DNA of 64,000 nt from DATKUK01 sp035530655. GTDB taxonomy: Bacteria; Planctomycetota; Phycisphaerae; UBA1845; DATKUK01. The stretch spans positions 1 through 64,000 of the forward strand of contig DATKUK010000074.1 in assembly GCA_035530655.1 (NCBI GenBank), in the 5' to 3' direction. Positions 45,548-54,219 of this stretch are shown in pieces. Position 1 is the first letter of the stretch. Every line of letters starts with the position of its first letter. The position numbers and the translations under genes are program-made. Below the pieces are notes generated by a model. It made no database searches. It had not been told where the DNA came from and saw only the letters and a program-made list of their open reading frames with translations.

Positions 45548-45637
45548 AACGCTAACTCTAGGCCCCCCGCTTTGACCGGTCAACCCGATCCTGCGCCGCG
45601 ATGACCGTACACCCGGGCTGTGATCCGATCCATGCGT

Positions 45638-45935
45638 TTAGTCCGTTAGATCCGCATGCCGACCGGCCACGCACTTCTGCAAATCCGTCAGCCATTCGTA
45701 AGGGATCCGGTTGCTGGAGAACCCCACACGAGGGCGGCTTCGACCCATAGGACCGTGGAAATCTGATCCCCCTACCATCAGCAAGCCATATCGCTTAGCC
45801 AGATCCATACACGTACGCACATCCTCGGGCCGATGGTCTGGACGGTAGACCTCAATCGCCTCCACCCCCAAATCGACCAGCCCAGACACCACCTGGTTCA
45901 GCTCGGCAAAGGTCTGACAGCACAGTTGCATCGGA
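45638..45935 (-). pseudogene. C-terminal fragment of a PHP-domain metal-dependent phosphoesterase
   Basis: The frame reads LVDLGVEAIEVYRPDHRPED, CMDLAKRYGLLMVGGSDFHGPMG, the last third of a PHP domain with the metal-binding SDFHG. The first two thirds, with the HxH metal site, are missing. The 5' edge coincides with the start of a repeated coding fragment (45941-46037), so the gene was cut there. Confidence 0.6.
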
Positions 45936-46064
45936 TGGTCCAACGCGTACTACGACGACCCGGCCGGCGCCGATCCAGGTTGTCTGTTCAACGAGCCGCT
46001 GTGGGACCAACTCGTCGCCGCCGACGCGCAAGCCGCCTCACCCGCCGACGTCGCGGCGGGGTAG
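45936..46064 (+). pseudogene. Repeated coding fragment, copy A
   Basis: Encodes NAYYDDPAGADPGCLF, then NEPLWDQLVAADAQAA and a short tail. It is 97 bp of homology (11 mismatches by eye, no gaps) with 47453-47549, most of the changes synonymous. Protein family not recognised. Together the two copies frame the Xre/ImmA genes. Confidence 0.5.
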
Positions 46065-46319
46065 AGACGTAGACGGGTGGCCCTGGGTCTTTAGAGACGC
46101 AGGGTGGGTCATCGACCCACCAAATCTTGTTATTCGTAATCCGTCCCCCACCCCGACACGGCATGGGGCACCCATGCTAAAACATGCCCACGCAACGGTT
46201 CGGCTTCGCGATTCGGTCCTGAGCCTGTCGAAGGGCTCACCGCTGGCGGCGGGGTGGGTATGCGACCCGAGTTGGGTGAGGTTTTTTTGGCCTTTCGTGA
46301 CAAATCTTTCCGAATTATG
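46065..46319. repeat. Palindromic repeats before the Xre gene
   Basis: GGTGGGT-5 nt-ACCCACC (about 46103-46121) is a perfect 7-bp hairpin. Then comes CATGCCCACGCAACGGTTCGGCT and CTGTCGAAGGGCTCACCG (46186-46260), the same REP-like unit as at 6024-6101. No gene seen. Confidence 0.6.
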
Positions 46320-46361
46320 TTGACGTTGGCCTGGGCGTGTGTTATCCTTTAATGATAACAC
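46320..46361 (+). promoter_or_regulatory. Promoter overlapped by a palindromic operator
   Basis: TTGACG (46320-46325), 17 nt, then TATCCT (46343-46348) is a fair sigma-70-like promoter. The perfect inverted repeat GTGTTATC-7 nt-GATAACAC (46339-46361) covers the -10 box. This suggests autorepression by the Xre protein encoded just downstream. Confidence 0.65.
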
Positions 46362-46393
46362 CGCTGTATTGGGTGTTGGTTGAGAGGATGAAG

Positions 46394-46834
46394 ATGGTTC
46401 GGTCGGGCGCGCCGGAGGGCGTACATTTTGGTAAGTTCCTGAAGGAACTGCGGTTACGAGCAGGACTGGGTCTTCGCCGGTTCGCCGAGCTGGTGGACCT
46501 CAAGCCGTCGAACCTCAGTGCGATCGAGACGGGTCGGCGGGAGCCGCCGGCCGACCCCGCGAAACTGCGGGAGATTGCCGATGCCGTGGGCCTTGTCGAG
46601 GGTTCGGACGAATGGGCCAAGTTCTTTGAGGCCGCTCGACGTGCCGGCCAACTGCCCGCAGACATCCGGCATATGGCTGACCGCGGGCTCGTGCCCGTCC
46701 TGCTTCGGACCGTCGACAACCGCCGGCTCAGCGACGACGAGATCGCGAAGCTGATACAGGAGATCGAGCAGCGGCATGGACGCCAGGCGGATTCCTCAAC
46801 CTCAGACGTACACAGCGGCGGAGCTGGAGTATAA
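46394..46834 (+). CDS. XRE-family transcriptional regulator
   Basis: 146 residues with an N-terminal helix-turn-helix (about 14-66: FLKELRLRAGLGLRRFAELV, then LKPSNLSAIETGRREPPAD). The C-terminal part is helical and charged. GAGAGG lies before ATG 46394; ATG 46388 is too close to it. Xre proteins of this kind are repressors whose cleavage is triggered by an ImmA/IrrE protease encoded downstream. The gene overlaps that neighbour by 59 bp, and a palindrome sits in its promoter. Confidence 0.85.
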   Translation: MVRSGAPEGVHFGKFLKELRLRAGLGLRRFAELVDLKPSNLSAIETGRREPPADPAKLREIADAVGLVEGSDEWAKFFEAARRAGQLPADIRHMADRGLVPVLLRTVDNRRLSDDEIAKLIQEIEQRHGRQADSSTSDVHSGGAGV

Positions 46835-47431
46835 AGCCCGGGACTTCCTATCGGAGCACGTCGGGAAAGACCTGTCGGTTCCCGTCGACGTCGAGCTGAT
46901 CCTTGAAAAGCTGCCGGGCGTTACCTTGGAGATCTGGCCGGGGCTTCGCGCCCGCCTGGGCATTGAGGGCATGGTCGCCCGTAACCCGGAGACGGGCGAG
47001 CTGTTCGTCTACATCGATGATGATCTCACCGATTACAGAGGCAATCGGTACCGGTTCACCTCGCCGAAGAGCTGGCCCATCTTGTGATACACCGCCGGCA
47101 GGTCGACGCCGTAAGCACGCCCGAAGACTTTCGCGAGTTGATGGCCCTCCAGATTGGCGAGCAGATGGAGCGTAACGCCAAAAGGTTTGGTGCAGCGGTT
47201 CTGATGCCTCACTCGCTCGTGGATCGAATGGCCCGAGAGATGTATCCGCGGCTCGTAGAACGGGTGGGGTTCGCAAATCCCGAGGCCGTCAAGAAGTACC
47301 TGGCTGGGTGGTTGGCCAAGCAGTTCGAGGTCTCCGTTGAGACGATGAGCTATAGGCTGCGCGAGTGGCCGGTCCGGATCATGGACCGGATCGATGAGGC
47401 GATGAGGAATCGATTCGACCAGTTGGACTGA
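46776..47431 (+). pseudogene. ImmA/IrrE-type metallopeptidase, frameshifted and with altered HExxH
   Basis: The first frame (46776-47060) carries the N-terminal half: VPVDVELILEKLPG and GNRYRFT. The protein then continues in another frame as LAEELAHLVIH..., ending at 47431 after ERNAKRFGAAVLMP and a helical tail typical of COG2856 proteins. The frameshift is between about 47055 and 47062. The zinc motif, usually HExxH (LAHELGHL), reads EELAH, so the first His is Glu. Both changes argue against an active protease unless sequencing error explains the shift. Confidence 0.7.
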
Positions 47432-47432
47432 C

Positions 47433-47555
47433 GTGGACGTCCGACCGTGGGCCAACGCGTATTACGGCGACCCGGCCGGCGCCGACCCGGGGTGTCTGTT
47501 CAACGAGGACATGTGGGACCAACTCGTCGCCGCCGATGCGCAAGCTGCCGGCAGG
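47433..47555 (+). pseudogene. Repeated coding fragment, copy B
   Basis: Encodes WANAYYGDPAGADPGCLF and NEDMWDQLVAADAQAA; homologous to 45941-46037. It directly follows the ImmA-type gene and runs into IS630 debris. Confidence 0.5.
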
Positions 47556-48163
47556 CATTGCGGCTCGCTTCGGGATCGTCGTCGGCAACGTGATTCTCGA
47601 GGTTCAGGGGGGCCCGGTCTCGAACGTCGCAGAGTCCCGCACCCAGCCGCTGCTACCGCTGCGACCCGGACTGCCCACCCGGCAGACGCACGATTACAAG
47701 CGGCATGGAACCACCACGCTCTTTGCGGCCCTGAACATGCTGGATGGCAAGGTGATCGGCGAATGTCTGCCTCGGCACCGAAGCCAGGAGTTCGTTCGCT
47801 TCTTGAAGAAGATCGACCGCCAGACACCGGCCGATCTGGACCTGCACCTGGTCGTGGACAACTACTGCACGCATAAGAGCCCGGTGGTGAAGCGCTGGCT
47901 GGCCAGGCACAAGCAATTTCATCTGCATTTCGTGCCGACGGGCAGTTCCTGGCTGAACCTGGTGGAACGGTGGTTCGGGGAGATCACGCGCAAACGTATC
48001 CGACGCGGCACGTTCAAAAGCGTTTCGCAGTTGATCGACGCGATCACCGAACTACCTGGAGCACCACAACGGCGACCCTGTACCGTTTGTCTGGACGAAG
48101 GACGCGGACATGATCATCGCTAAGGTCAACCGTTGTAAAGAAGCGTTAGGGACAGAACACTAG
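47536..48163 (+). mobile_element. IS630-family transposase relic
   Basis: Recognisable C-terminal two thirds of an IS630 transposase: THDYKRHGTTTLFAALN, LHLVVDNYCTHKSP (second Asp) and FVPTGSSWLNLVERWFGE (final Glu of DDE). The N-terminal HTH and first Asp region are missing or garbled. A frameshift near 48056 moves the end (NYLEHHNGDPVPFVW... to a stop at 48163) to another frame. Terminal inverted repeats were not identified. Inactive. Confidence 0.8.
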
Positions 48164-48708
48164 CGAACGGGCCGGTGGCACGGTTTGGCTCTGCGGTAGT
48201 GCTGGGGCGCCGCCTCCGTGGTCGAGGCGGGGTGACGTACTTTCGTCATTCGACACAGTTGGACGGAAAACCGGTAGAAGCGCAACTCCTTTGTTAGAAA
48301 GGAGTTGAGTTCGCAAGTGCGTGTACGCGTCGCAAATAGACGCGATTCCGTCTAACCGCTAGGGCGTGTGGTGCAAGGTGCGGGGCCGCGGCTTCTGAGG
48401 GGATTGCTGTAAGCGCTTTGTGGGCAGTGATTTGCGGCGTGGACAAAAGATGGTCCGACGAAGCCGGTGCAGGCACGGAGATTGCTGCTTAGGTATGGGG
48501 TGGTTGTAGCGGGAGGAGTCTATTCTCGTCCAGGGGAGTCCTGGTCGACAAAGGCGTTAAGTACTCGGCACGGTTCCGGTTCAGTGCGGTTCGGTCAAAG
48601 TATTTGGCCCTGCCGCTTCGATATACGGCTATGAGGGTGCCTCAGGTCCGCATGAGGGCTGACAGGCTGGCCATGACGAAAATTCACATGGTTTCAGGAG
48701 AAATGAAG
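48164..48708. promoter_or_regulatory. Intergenic region upstream of the porin gene
   Basis: A 545-bp gap with no gene recognised. It contains the hairpin at 48283-48307 and must hold the porin promoter. Composition is slightly less GC-rich than surrounding genes. Confidence 0.4.
48283..48307. terminator. Perfect 10-bp inverted repeat
   Basis: CAACTCCTTT-5 nt-AAAGGAGTTG. It could be an intrinsic-terminator-like hairpin or an operator; it also includes AAGGAG. Lies 400 bp before the porin start. Confidence 0.4.
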
Positions 48709-50247
48709 ATGCGAGTGTGTATGGTGTCAGTTCTGATTGGGTCGATCGCGCTGTTGGCGCCGAGTGTCGTCTTGGGCGAACAGTCGACTGCCCTGGCGCT
48801 GGCCTCGGCCGACCAGGAGTTGGTCAAAGACCGCGTGGATCGGTTGGAGGCGCTGGTCCAGCAGCAGGACCAGCAGATTCGCGAACTGCGTGGCGAAATC
48901 GCCCAAAGCAGCGCGTCAATGGATGAGGCGCGGGTGGACCAGATCAAGGGCTTGGTCCGCGAGGTGATCGCCGACTCGGAATTCCGCGAGAGCCTCTTTC
49001 CAGACCAGGTGCAGGTTGGCTACGACGGGGGCTTCTACCTGCGTAGTGCCGACGAGCAGTTCCTGCTGAAGATCAATGGTATCTTGCAGGTCCGCTACGC
49101 CCACTACAACGACCAGAAGACAAACCACTGGCTGACCCCGGGGCGAAGGTACTCGGATCGCAGCGGGTTCTCGATCGACTCGATCCATTTGTTGTTCAGT
49201 GGGCACCTGTACGGTCCGGAGCTTACCTACATGATCCATCTGATCACCACGGAGAAGCCGCCGGGAGGCGACAACTCTGTGGCGATGCAGTGGTACACAT
49301 GGCGCGCCTTTGCGGACTACAAGTTCGCTGATGAGCTCCACATCCAGGCAGGTCTTCTCGTGGTGCCGTTCGGGTTGCAGGAAAGCTATACGAGCAACGC
49401 GAAGACCATGTTCGTTACGCGTGGCATGGCCAACGAGTACTTCAACATGGATCGCTCCATTGGTGTTCAGGCCTGGGGCGAGCTGTTCGACAAGAAGCTG
49501 AAGTACCAGGTCGCCGTCACCAACGGCTGGCGGAACGCGCGCGATCGGTTCAACACGCCTGACGGCATGCGCGAGTTGGATCAGAACCCGGCCATCACCG
49601 CCCGCCTGGAGTACGCCGCGATCGGCGACATCGGTCGGGCCTGCTGCGAGTCGGATCTGGAGTACCACGAGGATCCGGCGTTGGCCTTAGGTATGAGCTT
49701 CGGGTATCTGGACGACAACGGCGATCGCAGCGGCGTGCCCCTCGCCTATGCGGTGCCGGACTTCTTCCGCGACGGTGTGGGTGGTTATGACTCCGTGTCG
49801 ACCAACGGCACGAATGTAACGCAGTTTGGGGCGGATGCTCACTTCAAGTATCGCGGCCTCGCGATGACCGGCGAGTACTGGCTGCGGATCGTGGATGTGA
49901 GCAACGGTAACATCAATAGCCGTCTGGTGGCCCCCTACTTCCTGCGCACGGGAAGCGATGCCACGTCCCATCAGCAGGGCGCCCAGATGCAGGCGGGCTA
50001 CTTCATCATCCCGAAGAAGCTCGAGGCGGTCGCCCGCGTCGGGGCCGTCTGGGACATTGGCCCGGGCAGCGAAGGCTCGTGGGAATATGCCGCAGGCATG
50101 AACTGGTACATCAATGGTCATGCCAACAAGCTCCAGTTTGACGTAACTAAGATCAACGAGCTGCCCACCACCAGCGGCGGCGCCAACTTTATGGAGCTCA
50201 ACGACGACATTTTGCTGTGGCGGTTGCAGTGGCAGATCCTGTTCTAA
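48709..50247 (+). CDS. Phosphate-selective porin O/P-family outer membrane protein
   Basis: 512 residues. Signal peptide (RVCMVSVLIGSIALLAPSVVLG), a short coiled coil (LVKDRVDRLEALVQQQDQQI, about 35-65) that may attach to peptidoglycan or trimerise, then a 16-strand-type beta-barrel ending in Phe (WRLQWQILF). The OprP/OprO-like features are GGFYLRSADEQFLLKINGILQVRY and QAGLLVVPFGLQ. Ion selectivity is not predictable. AGGAG lies 8 nt before ATG 48709. Followed at 88 bp by a small lipoprotein gene. Confidence 0.88.
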   Translation: MRVCMVSVLIGSIALLAPSVVLGEQSTALALASADQELVKDRVDRLEALVQQQDQQIRELRGEIAQSSASMDEARVDQIKGLVREVIADSEFRESLFPDQVQVGYDGGFYLRSADEQFLLKINGILQVRYAHYNDQKTNHWLTPGRRYSDRSGFSIDSIHLLFSGHLYGPELTYMIHLITTEKPPGGDNSVAMQWYTWRAFADYKFADELHIQAGLLVVPFGLQESYTSNAKTMFVTRGMANEYFNMDRSIGVQAWGELFDKKLKYQVAVTNGWRNARDRFNTPDGMRELDQNPAITARLEYAAIGDIGRACCESDLEYHEDPALALGMSFGYLDDNGDRSGVPLAYAVPDFFRDGVGGYDSVSTNGTNVTQFGADAHFKYRGLAMTGEYWLRIVDVSNGNINSRLVAPYFLRTGSDATSHQQGAQMQAGYFIIPKKLEAVARVGAVWDIGPGSEGSWEYAAGMNWYINGHANKLQFDVTKINELPTTSGGANFMELNDDILLWRLQWQILF

Positions 50248-50335
50248 AGCGGCAGAAAGAGGGCGGCGGCTGGTGTGTCGGCCGACCGACGAACCAATCA
50301 GGCAAGGTAACGGACATTCACGGAGGTAACGGACA

Positions 50336-50611
50336 ATGCGGTTGATGAGTAAAGTGTTGATGGTCCTGGTGTCGGGAGCGCTACTGCTCAATTGGGGCGC
50401 AGGCTGCAATCTTCTGTACCCGCAGCTGGAAGGAGCAATGCAGACGGCTGCGACCTCTGTCCTGTGGAGCACGCAGGCCTGTCTCGAGCAGACCCTTGGC
50501 GTGGGCACCGACGGGCAGATTCTGACCGACTTCGCTTTCGAACTGGTCACGGATTCGGTCAACAACGACATAGACGAGTGGATCCCCGACGCCACGCCCT
50601 TCCCGAACTAG
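50336..50611 (+). CDS. Small lipoprotein of unknown function
   Basis: 91 residues. Signal and lipobox VSGALLLNWGAGC (Cys24), then about 65 residues with an acidic C-terminus (NNDIDEWIPDATPFPN). GGAGGTAACGGACA precedes ATG 50336. Same strand and 88 bp after the porin gene, with a terminator after it, so probably an operon. Possibly a porin accessory; no family recognised. Confidence 0.78.
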   Translation: MRLMSKVLMVLVSGALLLNWGAGCNLLYPQLEGAMQTAATSVLWSTQACLEQTLGVGTDGQILTDFAFELVTDSVNNDIDEWIPDATPFPN

Positions 50612-50670
50612 GTGGGTGTCGGTCGGCCGGCTCGTAGCCAGTCGTTGAGTCGGTCTGTGGAATGAAAACG

Positions 50671-50705
50671 GCGAGGAGGTCAACATGAGGTCTCCTCGCT
50701 GTTTT
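50671..50705 (+). terminator. Rho-independent terminator
   Basis: GCGAGGAG (50671-50678) pairs with CTCCTCGC (50692-50699), followed by TGTTTT and preceded by AAAA. It can act for the porin-lipoprotein operon. Confidence 0.75.
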
Positions 50706-50769
50706 GCGCGCCGAGCGGGCGTGCGAGCCTTTACGGACGGTGGTGCTTCGGCTACCGTGAGAGGGAGTT

Positions 50770-51804
50770 ATGCAGGTTACGACGCAGAGCATCAACGACT
50801 TCTTCGACCGTATGCGCGGAGGCTGCGCGTCCCGAATGGGGTATGAGCTGGCCGGGCTGGATTTCGACGCCTGGCAAGCCACCTTCCGCGAGGAGCTGAT
50901 CGATCTGCTCCGCCTTCGCCCCATCAATCCCGATCCGCCGCCGGTCGAGGTGATGGAGATTCAATCGTTTGACGGATACTCACGCCATCTGCTTCACCTT
51001 CACACCGACGATGGTGTGGTGGTGCCGATGTTCATGCTCGTGCCTGACGGGATCGCCGAGCCCGTACCAGCCGTCCTGGCTATTCACGGCCACGGGCCCG
51101 GTAAGTGCATCCCCGTCGGCCAACCGCCGGCGGGCTACGACCGACAGGGGATGATCGTCGAGGGGCAGCGTGATTACGCAGTGCAGGCCGTGCGAGCGGG
51201 GATGATTGCGATCGCCCCCGACCTGCGAGGTATGGGCGAACTAGTGCTCGACGACGAGGTCAGCAGGCGCGAGGGGCGCAGTTGCGTTCAGATGAGCATG
51301 CGGGCGATCCAGTGCGGCCAGACGTTGCTGGGCATGCGTGTCGCCGATCTGATGCAGATTGTCACATGGCTGCGCGAACGGCCGGACGTGGACGCCGACC
51401 GCATCGCTGCCACAGGCAATAGCGGCGGCGGCACCTGCACGCTGTTCCTGGCCGCGGTCGATACGCGGGTCGCGGCGGCCGTGCCAAGCTGCTACTTCTG
51501 CACCTTCGCCGATTCGATCCTCGCCATACACCACTGCCCCGACAACTATGTGCCCGACCTCCAACTGTATGGTGAGATGTACGACGTCGCAGGCCTGATC
51601 GCGCCGCGGCCGCTCCTGATTGTGGCCGGCAAGGACGATCCGATCTTCCCGCTTGCGGGCGTGCGGAACGCCTACGCGAAACTGGAGAAGATCTACGCCG
51701 CAGCCGACGCCGCTGACAGGCTCGAGCTATATGTCGGTGACGGGGGCCACCGTTACTTCAGTCAGCGAGTCTGGCCGTTCCTGGCGGAGAAGTTCGGCGC
51801 GTAG
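50770..51804 (+). CDS. Alpha/beta-hydrolase (acetylxylan-esterase/Abhydrolase_7-like)
   Basis: 344 residues. Core motifs: VLAIHGHGPGK (oxyanion turn), IAATGNSGGGTCTLF (nucleophile Ser in GNSGG), LLIVAGKDDPIFP (acid Asp) and YVGDGGHRYF (catalytic His). The first ~70 residues form a cap. Likely an esterase on sugar esters or similar; substrate unknown. Convergent with the glycoside-hydrolase gene, 8 bp apart. Confidence 0.85.
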   Translation: MQVTTQSINDFFDRMRGGCASRMGYELAGLDFDAWQATFREELIDLLRLRPINPDPPPVEVMEIQSFDGYSRHLLHLHTDDGVVVPMFMLVPDGIAEPVPAVLAIHGHGPGKCIPVGQPPAGYDRQGMIVEGQRDYAVQAVRAGMIAIAPDLRGMGELVLDDEVSRREGRSCVQMSMRAIQCGQTLLGMRVADLMQIVTWLRERPDVDADRIAATGNSGGGTCTLFLAAVDTRVAAAVPSCYFCTFADSILAIHHCPDNYVPDLQLYGEMYDVAGLIAPRPLLIVAGKDDPIFPLAGVRNAYAKLEKIYAAADAADRLELYVGDGGHRYFSQRVWPFLAEKFGA

Positions 51805-51812
51805 CGTGATCA

Positions 51813-53183
51813 TCACGACTTCGCTCGGGCTACCTCAAACTCGACGGTCTTGACGCTTATCTCCCCTTTGGTTCCGAGCAACCGTGCGGAAAGCTCATGC
51901 CGGCCGGGCGCCAGTTGTGCGGTGTCGTAGCCATGGGGCGTCTTGTGCAGATCGCCACCGAGCCAGAACGGCCAGACGTTCTGTACGTCGACTACCTTGC
52001 CATCGACGGCCAGCTCGACACGATCCACCAAGGTCGAGTCGTTCACGTCCGCATGCACGAAAATCGTTCCGCTGACGCGCTGGCCTGGTTCGAGACCATC
52101 GAAGCCGACGATCTGGGGCGGCTGCGGGTCTGGAAGGGGCTCGCCTGCCGCCAGCTTGCGGGCTGTCTGGAAGAACCGTTGCTTGAAAGAGGTATTGATG
52201 GCCCAGTTGGTCGGCGGGCTCTGGAAGCCGTCACGGTAGTTCGAGCGGCCGCCGTCGTAGTAGCCCCAGGACGCGCCATGCTGGGCACAGGTCAGCAGGC
52301 ACGAGGTGTCGGGGTGGGCCTCATTGAAGACGATGGGGATGGGGCGCCCGGCGAAGACGGGATTCGCCCGAATCTGCTCGATCATGCGCCTGTGCTGATC
52401 GGCGTTGCAGCCGTTGCCGTGTACCAGCACGAAGTCGGCCGTCCGCAGGAGACTGTCGGTCGGAAGCCACCCGCCGCCGCCGCTGGTCGAGACGAGCAAG
52501 CACCGGCCATCGCGCGTAGTCGACTTGACCCGGTCGATCAGCTCGCACACGCGCTGAGGCTGAAGGATCAGGTGGTCGTAGCGAATGTTGCACTCGTTAT
52601 TGATCTCGACGAGTACGTTGTGGTGGCCCGTCTCGAGCAGCCAGCGAACCGCGCCGTCCACCGCCCGCAGCACAGCCGCCTCATCGTCGAGCAAGCCGTC
52701 CTGCTGGAAGTAGAACAGCCCCACGATCGCCACCATGCCCAGACCGTCGGCCGTTTCGAGCACGCGGCCCATGCGATCGAGATATGCCGGTTTGAGCGCC
52801 CCGTCACGCTCGAACACGCTGTTGAGGTAGGCCTCGGGGTTGGGCTTGGGATCGTCATTCGGCTTGTGGTATGGGAAGTGGTACGCCGGCCCGCCGCCCT
52901 GGAGATTGACGGTGAAAGCCACTACCCCGTGCTCTCGCCAACTCGGCAAGGCCGCACAGAACTCGTCCGTCTGACGGTTGGCATTGTAGTCGGAGTTGTC
53001 GGGATAGCGCCACAGGCTGCGCGTCCGCGCGTTCTCGTCGTCGAACGTAGCCTGCACGGCGCGAACGTTGGTCAGCAGCCCTTCGATGCTCTGCCCGCGG
53101 AAACGAACGCCCTCGTAGGTCGGCCGACCGTCGATGAGGAACCGCTCGCCGTCAATGCCAACAGTCGTCGAGCCCAAGGCCAA
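51813..53183 (-). CDS. Glycoside-hydrolase-like (GH5-type fold) protein with C-terminal Ig-like domain
   Basis: 456 residues, no signal peptide. A TIM-barrel part with FTVNLQGGGPAYHF, MVAIVGLFYFQ, NVLVEINNECN (acid/base Glu in INNE, as NE in clan A hydrolases) and PIVFNEAHPDTS (second Glu candidate). The last ~100 residues form an Ig/fibronectin-like sandwich. Substrate unknown. A TTG start at 53183 is nearly in its AGGAGGA; TTG 53177 has better spacing. It ends a six-gene minus-strand run. Confidence 0.72.
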   Translation of the reverse strand: MALGSTTVGIDGERFLIDGRPTYEGVRFRGQSIEGLLTNVRAVQATFDDENARTRSLWRYPDNSDYNANRQTDEFCAALPSWREHGVVAFTVNLQGGGPAYHFPYHKPNDDPKPNPEAYLNSVFERDGALKPAYLDRMGRVLETADGLGMVAIVGLFYFQQDGLLDDEAAVLRAVDGAVRWLLETGHHNVLVEINNECNIRYDHLILQPQRVCELIDRVKSTTRDGRCLLVSTSGGGGWLPTDSLLRTADFVLVHGNGCNADQHRRMIEQIRANPVFAGRPIPIVFNEAHPDTSCLLTCAQHGASWGYYDGGRSNYRDGFQSPPTNWAINTSFKQRFFQTARKLAAGEPLPDPQPPQIVGFDGLEPGQRVSGTIFVHADVNDSTLVDRVELAVDGKVVDVQNVWPFWLGGDLHKTPHGYDTAQLAPGRHELSARLLGTKGEISVKTVEFEVARAKS

Positions 53184-53188
53184 TCCTC

Positions 53189-54178
53189 CTAGAGCCTGGC
53201 AATTTCATCGGTCGCGCTGACAGTGATGCGACGAGCGCCAGAATCGAACAGTCCGGGCTTGCCGGCCGCCACAACGCCAATGCGGGCGGCTGCCACACCG
53301 GCACGTTGTAACCGCCGCAGCAAGTCGTCGACCTTCCTGGGCTCAATCGTAACGAGCAGGCTGCCCGAGCCGATCGATCGCAACGGGTCGAGGCCAGTCA
53401 GCTCGCACAGGTGCCGAGTTTCCGGTAACACCGGAACTGCCTGAGTATCCACGACAAACTGCTTGTCGGAAGCGACCGCCATCTCCCAAAGACCGGTCAG
53501 TACCCCACCTTCGGTCGGATCGTGTATCCCCGAGGCCCCCATGCGTGCAGCGATCATCGCCTCGCGGACCACGCTGATACCCGGATCGAACAGGAACCTG
53601 GCCGCCCGGGCGAGCAGCCCAGCGGGGCAGCGGCGGCGCAATTGGCTGCCACGCTCACGGGCGATGATCGCGGTGGCCTCGATCGCGGCGGCCTTGGTCA
53701 GCACAATCACGTGACCCACGCGGGCGCCGCCACTGCGGACCACGCGATCACCATGGGCCAGCCCCATCATTTGGCCAATGACCACCGGCCGATCGAGCCC
53801 GACCGTCACCTCGGTGTGGCCGCCGATGACCGCCACCTTCAACTCTTGGCAGGCACGGGTAATGTCGCGGAAGATGTCGCCGACCGGCTGCGGCCCCCGC
53901 TCCGGCAGCAATATGCAGGCGCTGAACCATCGAGGCTGAGCACCACAGGCTGCCACGTCGTTGGCATTTACGTGTACGGCGTACCAGCCGACTCGCTCGG
54001 CGGCGAAGGTGACCGGGTCGGTAGCCACGACGAGCGTTCTGCCGCCTATGCGAACGGCCGCGGCATCCTCGCCGATGCCCGGACCGAGCACGACGCCTGC
54101 TCGTCCGGCCACCGGCAGCGATCCAAGCAGCTTGTCCAGACGCGAGTGCGGCAGCTTGCCGGCCGGATAGTGAGGCAC
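53189..54178 (-). CDS. AIR synthase-related (HypE/ThiL-like) protein
   Basis: About 330 residues. ATP-binding start GIGEDAAAVRIGGRTLVVATDPV, GWYAVHVNANDVAACGAQPRWF and GGHTEVTVGL, then the C-terminal AIRS_C part with HDPTEGGVLTGLWEMA. The family (HypE, ThiL, SelD, PurM) makes ATP-dependent acyl/phosphate intermediates; which substrate is used here is unknown. The longer frame to 54535 overlaps the ferredoxin gene; GTG 54178 has GAGGAC upstream and is chosen. Six bp before the glycoside-hydrolase gene. Confidence 0.83.
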   Translation of the reverse strand: MPHYPAGKLPHSRLDKLLGSLPVAGRAGVVLGPGIGEDAAAVRIGGRTLVVATDPVTFAAERVGWYAVHVNANDVAACGAQPRWFSACILLPERGPQPVGDIFRDITRACQELKVAVIGGHTEVTVGLDRPVVIGQMMGLAHGDRVVRSGGARVGHVIVLTKAAAIEATAIIARERGSQLRRRCPAGLLARAARFLFDPGISVVREAMIAARMGASGIHDPTEGGVLTGLWEMAVASDKQFVVDTQAVPVLPETRHLCELTGLDPLRSIGSGSLLVTIEPRKVDDLLRRLQRAGVAAARIGVVAAGKPGLFDSGARRITVSATDEIARL

Positions 54179-54219
54179 CCTCTGAGTCCTCGCAGCGGGC
54201 GACGCGAGGGGCAGTCTGG

